Below, in pieces: positions 58,802 to 64,000 of a stretch of DNA of 64,000 bases. Position numbers and translations under genes: made by a program. Origin of the DNA: Bin87 sp034420475. GTDB lineage: Bacteria > Chloroflexota > Dehalococcoidia > Lucifugimonadales > UBA3495. The stretch spans positions 238,164 to 302,163 of the forward strand of contig DAOULH010000010.1 in the NCBI GenBank assembly GCA_034420475.1. Reading direction: 5' to 3'. Below the pieces are notes generated by a model, which did not search any database, was not told the DNA's origin, and saw only the letters and a program-made list of their open reading frames with translations. Every line of letters begins with the position of its first letter. Position 1 is the stretch's first letter.

Positions 58802-60505
58802 ATGCGCATTTCCCGTCTTGTAACCCGTACCCTCCGCGACGACCCGCCCGAGGCGGAGACGGCCAGTCATCGCCTGATGCTGCGGGCCGGCCTCATCCAG
58901 CAGGTCGCCGCCGGCGTCTATGCCTACCTGCCCCTGGCCTGGCGCTCGATGCAGAAAATCGAGCAGATCGTCCGCGAGGAGATGGATGCCGCCGGCAGCC
59001 AGGAACTCCGCATGCCCGCGCTGCAACCCATGGAACTTTGGGAGCAATCGGGCCGCGCCGCTGCTTTCGGCGACAATATGTTCTCCCTGGAGGACCGGCG
59101 GGGCCGGCCCCTGGCCCTGGCGCCCACCCATGAGGAAGTGGTCACCAACATCGTCAAGGGCAACGTCCAGAGCTACCGCGACCTGCCGGTGATCCTCTAC
59201 CAGATGCAGACCAAGTTCCGCGACGAACCCCGTCCCCGCGCCGGCCTGGTGCGCGTCCGCGAGTTCACCATGAAGGACGCCTACTCCTTCGACGCCGACG
59301 ATTCCGGATTGGACCTGTCTTATCAGGCCATGGCCCAGGCATACCGCAATGTGTTCCGGCGTTGCAGCATTCCCGTGGTGATGGCCGAGGCCGACAGCGG
59401 CGCCATCGGCGGCAAGGATTCCCACGAGTTCCTGCTCCCCACCCACACCGGCGAGGACACGGTGATCACGTGTCCGTCCTGCGGGTACGCCGCCAACGCC
59501 GAGAAAGCCGCCAGCGTCTATCCGGACCAGCCGGTGCCCGATCCGCTGCCCCTGGAAGAGGTCAGCACCCCGGGCATGAAGACCATCGCCTCCCTGTGCG
59601 AGTTCCTGGGCGTGGACGAGGCGCAGACCCTGAAGGCGGTGTTTTACGCGGCCGACGGCGAGGTGGTGTTCGTCACCATTCGCGGCGACCTGGAGGTCAA
59701 CGAGGTCAAGCTGAAGAACGCCCTGCATTGCAACGAGCTGCGCCTGGCCGAAGACGAGGAGGTCGCCGCCGCCGGTATCGTGGCTGGCTCAGCCTCGGCC
59801 ATCGGCATCAGCAACATCCGACGTATCGCCGACGAGTCGATCACCAACGGCGGCAACTTTGTGGTCGGGGCCAACAAGGACGACACCCACTATCGCAACG
59901 CCAACTACCCGCGCGATTTCGATGCCGACCTGGTCACGGATATCGCTCTCACCGAACCGGGGCACCGGTGCGCCAACTGCGGCGCGGAACTGGAATTCAC
60001 CCGAGGCGTGGAGGTGGGTCACATCTTCAAGCTGGGCACCTTCTACAGCGAATCCCTCGGCGCCTTCTTCCTGGACTCTGACGGCGAGCAGCAGCCCATC
60101 ACCATGGGCTGTTACGGCATGGGCATCGGCCGCATCCTTGCCGCCGCTATTGAGCAGAATCATGATGACCAGGGGATCGTTTTCCCGGCGCCTATTGCTC
60201 CCTACGACGTCCACCTGGTGGCGTTGAACATGTCCGACGAGGCCGTGGCCGAGGCCGCCACCGACCTGTACGACCGCCTGTGGGCTGCCGGCATCGAAGT
60301 TCTGTTCGATGACCGCACCGACGCCGCGGCCGGCGTCAAGTTCAACGACGCCGATCTCATGGGCCTGCCGGTTCGCCTGGTGGTGAGCCCGCGCAATCTG
60401 CGCCAGTCGGCAGTGGAGATGCGCGGCCGCACCGCTGAGGAGGTGGAAATGGTCGCCCTGGACGACGTGGTGGCCGGAGTGCGAGGATTGCTGGGAGCAG
60501 CGTAG
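58802..60505 (+). CDS. proS: Prolyl-tRNA synthetase (bacterial type)
   Basis: 567 aa, class II synthetase with the bacterial INS editing domain in the middle (~residues 230-400). Motif 1 region AGLIQQVAAGVYAYLPLAWRSM, motif 2 RDEPRPRAGLVRVREFTMKDAYSFD, motif 3 MGCYGMGIGRILAAAIEQNHDD. ATG 58802 fits the family MR(I/M)S start; the in-frame upstream start overlaps the PIN gene. Confidence 0.97.
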   Translation: MRISRLVTRTLRDDPPEAETASHRLMLRAGLIQQVAAGVYAYLPLAWRSMQKIEQIVREEMDAAGSQELRMPALQPMELWEQSGRAAAFGDNMFSLEDRRGRPLALAPTHEEVVTNIVKGNVQSYRDLPVILYQMQTKFRDEPRPRAGLVRVREFTMKDAYSFDADDSGLDLSYQAMAQAYRNVFRRCSIPVVMAEADSGAIGGKDSHEFLLPTHTGEDTVITCPSCGYAANAEKAASVYPDQPVPDPLPLEEVSTPGMKTIASLCEFLGVDEAQTLKAVFYAADGEVVFVTIRGDLEVNEVKLKNALHCNELRLAEDEEVAAAGIVAGSASAIGISNIRRIADESITNGGNFVVGANKDDTHYRNANYPRDFDADLVTDIALTEPGHRCANCGAELEFTRGVEVGHIFKLGTFYSESLGAFFLDSDGEQQPITMGCYGMGIGRILAAAIEQNHDDQGIVFPAPIAPYDVHLVALNMSDEAVAEAATDLYDRLWAAGIEVLFDDRTDAAAGVKFNDADLMGLPVRLVVSPRNLRQSAVEMRGRTAEEVEMVALDDVVAGVRGLLGAA

Positions 60506-60507
60506 CC

Positions 60508-61098
60508 TTGCCCGCTGAGTCCCCGGGGCTGCGCCCATTGACGGTATGGGAGCGGGGATTCACCGCGATTTACGGCGGTATCCCCAGCAGTTTCATGCTG
60601 TTTGTGTTGCGGGCGGTGTTCTTCTTTCTCAGTGGGCCTGACGCGAGCGCGTGGCATTCCGTGCGCTACATCTTCGGCTTCGACGCCGGCCTGGACATTC
60701 ACGTGGACGCCATTGATACCTATTACGTGCCCTACGTCATGGCCAACGGCATGTATGGGGTGTTCTATTTCACCTGGGGCCGCTCTTTGGGGCACATGGC
60801 GGTGGGCGCTCACATCGTCGACGCCCGAACCGGCCGGAGGATGCGCACCTGGCAAAAGGCCGTGCGGAGCCTGCTGCAACTGGTCAACGGCTACTTGGAG
60901 TTCATGCGCATCCTGGACATCGTGTCGATTTTTATCGTCCTGATCGACCGGGAACGCCGCCGCTCCGTTTACGACTGGGCGGCCCGCACGATGGTCGTTG
61001 TCGGCAACCCGGTGGAAGAAGAACCGGAAGCGGCCCGACAACGCACTTGGCTCGACGCTCTGTTCGGACGGCTGGCCGGTCGTGAATCCATCCGCTGA
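60508..61098 (+). CDS. RDD-family membrane protein
   Basis: 196 aa. Three likely membrane segments; the RDD-like core is YFTWGRSLGHMAVGAHIVDARTGRR followed by AVRSLLQLVNGYLEF and DRERRRSVYDWAARTMVV, typical of the domain's end. Function unknown, suggested transport or osmotic stress. TTG 60508 start, 2 bp after the proS stop. Confidence 0.75.
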   Translation: MPAESPGLRPLTVWERGFTAIYGGIPSSFMLFVLRAVFFFLSGPDASAWHSVRYIFGFDAGLDIHVDAIDTYYVPYVMANGMYGVFYFTWGRSLGHMAVGAHIVDARTGRRMRTWQKAVRSLLQLVNGYLEFMRILDIVSIFIVLIDRERRRSVYDWAARTMVVVGNPVEEEPEAARQRTWLDALFGRLAGRESIR

Positions 61099-61142
61099 CG
61101 CTACCGCCTACATATTGCATCCCATGCCGATTGCGGCGCCCT

Positions 61143-62180
61143 TTACGGCTCCAAGATCAGCTTCCCGAAGAAGTTGGTCGCTTCCATATCGTTGTGCGCG
61201 TCGGCAGCGTTGGCCAGCGGGTAGGTGCGGTGGATGGCCGGCTTGATGACGCCGCGATTGAGGCTGGTCACGATCTGGCGCATATCCTCACGGGAACCCA
61301 TGTAGCCGCCGTAGATTTCGATCTGCCGGCTGAACAGCAGGCCCAAGTGCAACTCGGCGCGCAGTCCGCTGGTGGCCCCGCAGATGCAATACCGGCCTCC
61401 AGGTCGCAAGGCGCGGAATCCGTGCGCCCAGACATCCGCGCCGACGTGGTCGACCAGCAGATCCACGCCGGCCCCGCCGGTGATTTCCCGGACCCGTTGG
61501 GTGATGTCTTCCTCGTTGTAGTTGATCACGTGGTCTGCGCCCAGGCTGCGCGCCAGTTCCGCCTTCTCCGGGGTGCTGGTGGTGGCAATGACGGTTGCGC
61601 CCACCACGTTTTTGAACACCTGGATCGCCGCTGCGCCGACGCCGGCCGATGCGGAGAAGACCAGCGCCGTCTCCCAGGGCTGCAGCGCCGCCCGGCGCAC
61701 CGCCATGTTCCATACCGGCAGGTACGTCGTGGGAACGGCGGCGGCGTCCGCGAAGGAAACCCCGCCGTCCAACTTGTACGCATTGACCTCCGGCACCACC
61801 ACCAATTCGGCGTAGCTGCCGTCCATCGCCGTGCCCAAAAACCGGCTGCGGCGGCAAAGGTCGTCCCGGCCGGAGCCGCACCACTGGCACACGCCGCAGG
61901 CCAGCCGGGGGTTGACCACCACCCGGTCGCCCGCGCTCAGGGTGTTGACGGCGCTGCCCGCAGCCACCACCTCGCCGGCGGTGTCGCCGCCCAGGATCAG
62001 CGGCGGAGGAAACTCCCGCTCCAGACCGCGCTGACCCTCCCGGGTGAAGATGTCCAGCCGGTTCAGCGCGCTGGCGCCGACTCGCACCACTACGTCCGAC
62101 GGGCCGGGCGACGGATCCGGGCGATCCCCGTACTGCAGGACCCCAACGTCCCCGTGGGCTTCGATGTAAACGGCTTTCAT
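61143..62180 (-). CDS. Zinc-binding alcohol dehydrogenase / quinone oxidoreductase family
   Basis: 345 aa MDR fold. GroES part with LACGVCQWCGSGRDDLC (structural zinc cysteines) and GGDTAGEVVAAG; Rossmann part with SASAGVGAAAIQVFK. The C-terminus YPLANAADAHNDMEATNFFGKLILEP is typical. Substrate unknown. Confidence 0.9.
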   Translation of the reverse strand: MKAVYIEAHGDVGVLQYGDRPDPSPGPSDVVVRVGASALNRLDIFTREGQRGLEREFPPPLILGGDTAGEVVAAGSAVNTLSAGDRVVVNPRLACGVCQWCGSGRDDLCRRSRFLGTAMDGSYAELVVVPEVNAYKLDGGVSFADAAAVPTTYLPVWNMAVRRAALQPWETALVFSASAGVGAAAIQVFKNVVGATVIATTSTPEKAELARSLGADHVINYNEEDITQRVREITGGAGVDLLVDHVGADVWAHGFRALRPGGRYCICGATSGLRAELHLGLLFSRQIEIYGGYMGSREDMRQIVTSLNRGVIKPAIHRTYPLANAADAHNDMEATNFFGKLILEP

Positions 62181-62204
62181 GGTTGGCTTTCCCTCCTTGT
62201 TCCG

Positions 62205-62435
62205 TCACTGCGACGATGGGCGTCGATTTCTGTAGCAGTCCTTGCACAAGAACACGACCGCGAGGGTCTCATCATGGCTTGCGGCCCTCCCGCACCGGGG
62301 AGCGTCGCTGTCCGGCGACCACGGTTGGTGGAACGGACCGCCGCACATCTGGCAGGTTGACCGGTGCGGCCCGTCGAGTTCGTCGTTGCATACTACACAG
62401 TAAACCGGACCCGATACTTCGAAAATGGTTGCCAC
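62205..62435 (-). CDS. Small multi-zinc, RING-like protein
   Basis: 76 aa with eight potential metal ligands: YCVVC, TCQMCGGPFH, a single Cys in APRCG, and LCKDC. The order C2-C2-H-C-C2 is close to RING/B-box-like cross-brace fingers rather than a simple ribbon. GTG 62435 has GGGAGGT 6 nt upstream; an in-frame TTG is 18 bp before it. It lies in a minus-strand row with the alcohol dehydrogenase. Confidence 0.65.
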   Translation of the reverse strand: MATIFEVSGPVYCVVCNDELDGPHRSTCQMCGGPFHQPWSPDSDAPRCGRAASHDETLAVVFLCKDCYRNRRPSSQ

Positions 62436-62470
62436 TGCACTACCTCCCTGCAATCCGCCAATGGCGGAAA

Positions 62471-63721
62471 TTAACTCGCGGTTCTATCCGATGTTTGCGC
62501 CCATTTCCGGGCTATTGCCTGTTCGTCCCGGACGCAATGCGTCTCGCCGTCCAAACGCGCCCGGCGCAATTCGCGCAGGGCTTCTCCCATTTCGGGGCCG
62601 GCGGGGACTCCCAGCGCCAACAGATCGTGGCCCCGGAGCCGGGGCGCGACCGACCACCACTCGGACAGGTAGCGGCTGATCCGGTCGGTAGCCGGGCTGC
62701 CGGCTATCATGATTGCTCCGCGCAACGCCTCCGGCGCCAGGCCGTCCAGCAGGGCGCAGACTTCGGAGGGCTTTGAAGCGTCGCCAAGGGCCGGCGTCAG
62801 CTCGCGGATGCGGGCCGTGTCGCCGATCACTCGCGCCCAATCTGACGGAGCATTGAGCCTGGCGCTCAGGGCTGCGCCGGCGTCGGCGCTCAAGGGCCAC
62901 ACCAGCATCGCCAGCCAAGCCAGCGGCGTAGCCGGTTCGCTCGCCGCGTCAGGCAGGCCCTGAGCGGTCACAGTCGGATGTATGGCCGCCAGGACTTCGC
63001 AGTCATCGGCCAGCCGCAACGCGGCTGATGGATTTGGCTCCCGGAACGTGCGCTCCAGTTCGTGCCGCAGCCGATCACCCGTAAGGGTTGACAAGGCTCG
63101 GGCCGACAACGCCTCTTCCATGAGGCGCGCCGTCTCCGGCTCGATGGTGAAACCGAACCGGGCGGCGTAGCGCACAGCGCGCAGGATCCTGGTGGGGTCG
63201 TCACGAAAACTTCCCGCGTGGAGCACCCGGATCAAGCCCGCCTCCAGGTCACCGCTGCCACCGTGGAGATCCACCAGTTCGTCGGAAGCTGCCGGCAAGG
63301 GCATCGCCATCGCATTGATGGTGAAATCCCGCCGGGCCAGGTCGTCTGCAATCCCACCCGGTTCCACGTCGGGCAGAGCGCCGGGCGACTGGTAGGTCTC
63401 CCTCCGGGCGGTGACCAGGTCAATGGTGACGGACCCGGCGGTGACGGTGGCCGTACCGAACCGTTGGTGGACCGTCAGACGCCCCTGGATGCCAGCAGCC
63501 AGGCTCTCGGCCACCATCACGGCATCCCCGACCACCGTTATATCAAGGTCGGTGGTAGCAGCTCCCAGCAGGCGGTCACGGACCGGGCCGCCCACCAGGT
63601 AGGCCGTCAATCCCGAGTCTTCTGCAATACGGGCGGCGCAGTCCAAAACGAACCGGTGGGCATCAACGGGCTTGCCGTTGCGATCACCACCGGTTGTCCT
63701 TGAATCTGTCGATGTCAGCAT
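62471..63721 (-). CDS. CCA-adding enzyme / tRNA nucleotidyltransferase family
   Basis: 416 aa. Class II nucleotidyltransferase: AYLVGGPVRDRLLGAATTDLDITVVGDA with the two catalytic Asp, RRDFTINAMAMPL and DDPTRILRAVRYAARFGFTIEP. Could be a CCA-adding enzyme or poly(A) polymerase; the sequence alone does not separate them. ATG 63721 preferred; upstream in-frame start at 63766. Confidence 0.9.
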   Translation of the reverse strand: MLTSTDSRTTGGDRNGKPVDAHRFVLDCAARIAEDSGLTAYLVGGPVRDRLLGAATTDLDITVVGDAVMVAESLAAGIQGRLTVHQRFGTATVTAGSVTIDLVTARRETYQSPGALPDVEPGGIADDLARRDFTINAMAMPLPAASDELVDLHGGSGDLEAGLIRVLHAGSFRDDPTRILRAVRYAARFGFTIEPETARLMEEALSARALSTLTGDRLRHELERTFREPNPSAALRLADDCEVLAAIHPTVTAQGLPDAASEPATPLAWLAMLVWPLSADAGAALSARLNAPSDWARVIGDTARIRELTPALGDASKPSEVCALLDGLAPEALRGAIMIAGSPATDRISRYLSEWWSVAPRLRGHDLLALGVPAGPEMGEALRELRRARLDGETHCVRDEQAIARKWAQTSDRTAS

Positions 63722-63892
63722 GTTGTGTTCGGCTCGGTCACCATAACCGGATAGAGTGTATCGCAAGCATCCCGGCCCGGCAATATAGATGCTCGCTCGA
63801 GAATACGGTCCGGCCCAGCCGATACGGCGGGAGCGCGCCCGGGGTGCGCTATACTTCCGGTGTCATCTTGATCGACGGAGCGAAAGAACGTT

Positions 63893-64000
63893 ATGGAAAC
63901 TGTGGGATTCATTGGTTTGGGGAACATGGGCGGCGGGATGTCCGCCAACATTCAGCGGGCCGGCTACCCGATGATCGTCTACGATTTGCGTGAGGAGGCG
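63893..64000 (+). CDS. NAD(P)-dependent beta-hydroxyacid dehydrogenase, N-terminal part
   Basis: First 36 codons only; the gene runs off the window. VGFIGLGNMGGGMSANIQRAGYPMIVYD is the Rossmann start of 3-hydroxyisobutyrate dehydrogenase-type enzymes. ATG 63893 follows GGAGCGAAAGAACGTT. Confidence 0.85.
   Translation, partial: METVGFIGLGNMGGGMSANIQRAGYPMIVYDLREEA

Overview
The window is GC-rich chromosomal DNA from a bacterium, densely packed with genes. I see no tRNA, rRNA, CRISPR array or complete insertion sequence. Several features suggest the Chloroflexota, near the SAR202/Dehalococcoidia side: rsmD-coaD followed by a DivIVA/AtpF-like coiled-coil gene, a Rex repressor and a DUF503 gene beside the ATP synthase operon, and many LLM flavoproteins, Uma2 proteins, PaREP1/HEPN-like proteins and DUF1800/DUF1501 proteins. 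This placement is inference. No phylogenetic marker was compared.

Layout. 0.1-2.6 kb: rsmD, coaD, a coiled-coil protein and a bifunctional-nuclease-family protein. 2.7-12.3 kb: a full F1Fo ATP synthase operon (atpZ-like, B, E, F, H, A, G, D, C) behind a consensus promoter. Two non-ATPase genes interrupt it: a four-repeat PH-like/SHOCT protein between atpH and atpA, and a small membrane protein between atpG and atpD. 12.3-21.1 kb: rex, DUF503, a hidden SelW-like selenoprotein, an alpha/beta hydrolase, a membrane FeS oxidoreductase, HNH, Smr, DNA polymerase III delta-prime and lysA. 21.5-24.2 kb: accessory island with two PH-like genes (one broken), a small XRE regulator and tandem PaREP1/HEPN-like genes. 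24.3-28.2 kb: a coxS-coxL-coxM type molybdenum hydroxylase. 28.2-44.1 kb: surE, Uma2, MFS, PIG-L, a DUF1800/DUF1501/NHL operon, orphan nuclease-like genes, MoaB/MogA, HIT, crotonase, hydrolase and LLM genes. 44.1-52.4 kb: a second hidden selenoprotein (peroxiredoxin-like, UPYC motif), a large formate dehydrogenase-like protein, an aminotransferase, an LLM monooxygenase, a promoter-to-terminator transcription unit that may be a structured RNA or small-peptide gene, a MocA-like nucleotidyltransferase and XdhC. 52.7-64 kb: ispG, an unusual toxin-antitoxin/TPR cluster, a FitAB-type TA pair, proS, an RDD protein, an alcohol dehydrogenase, a small zinc protein, a CCA-adding-type enzyme and the start of a beta-hydroxyacid dehydrogenase.

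How genes fit together. A molybdenum theme links coxSLM, the formate dehydrogenase, MoaB/MogA, MocA-like and XdhC. Two genes carry an in-frame TGA exactly where a redox cysteine belongs (CWDU and UPYC), each followed by a plausible bacterial SECIS hairpin. The organism therefore probably decodes selenocysteine, although its formate dehydrogenase uses cysteine. The most novel-looking locus is 53.8-57.8 kb: a HigB/RelE-like toxin gene, then a gene joining an antitoxin-like N-terminus to TPR repeats, then an overlapping flavoprotein gene, then a large TPR/coiled-coil protein ending in a toxin domain of the same family as the first gene.
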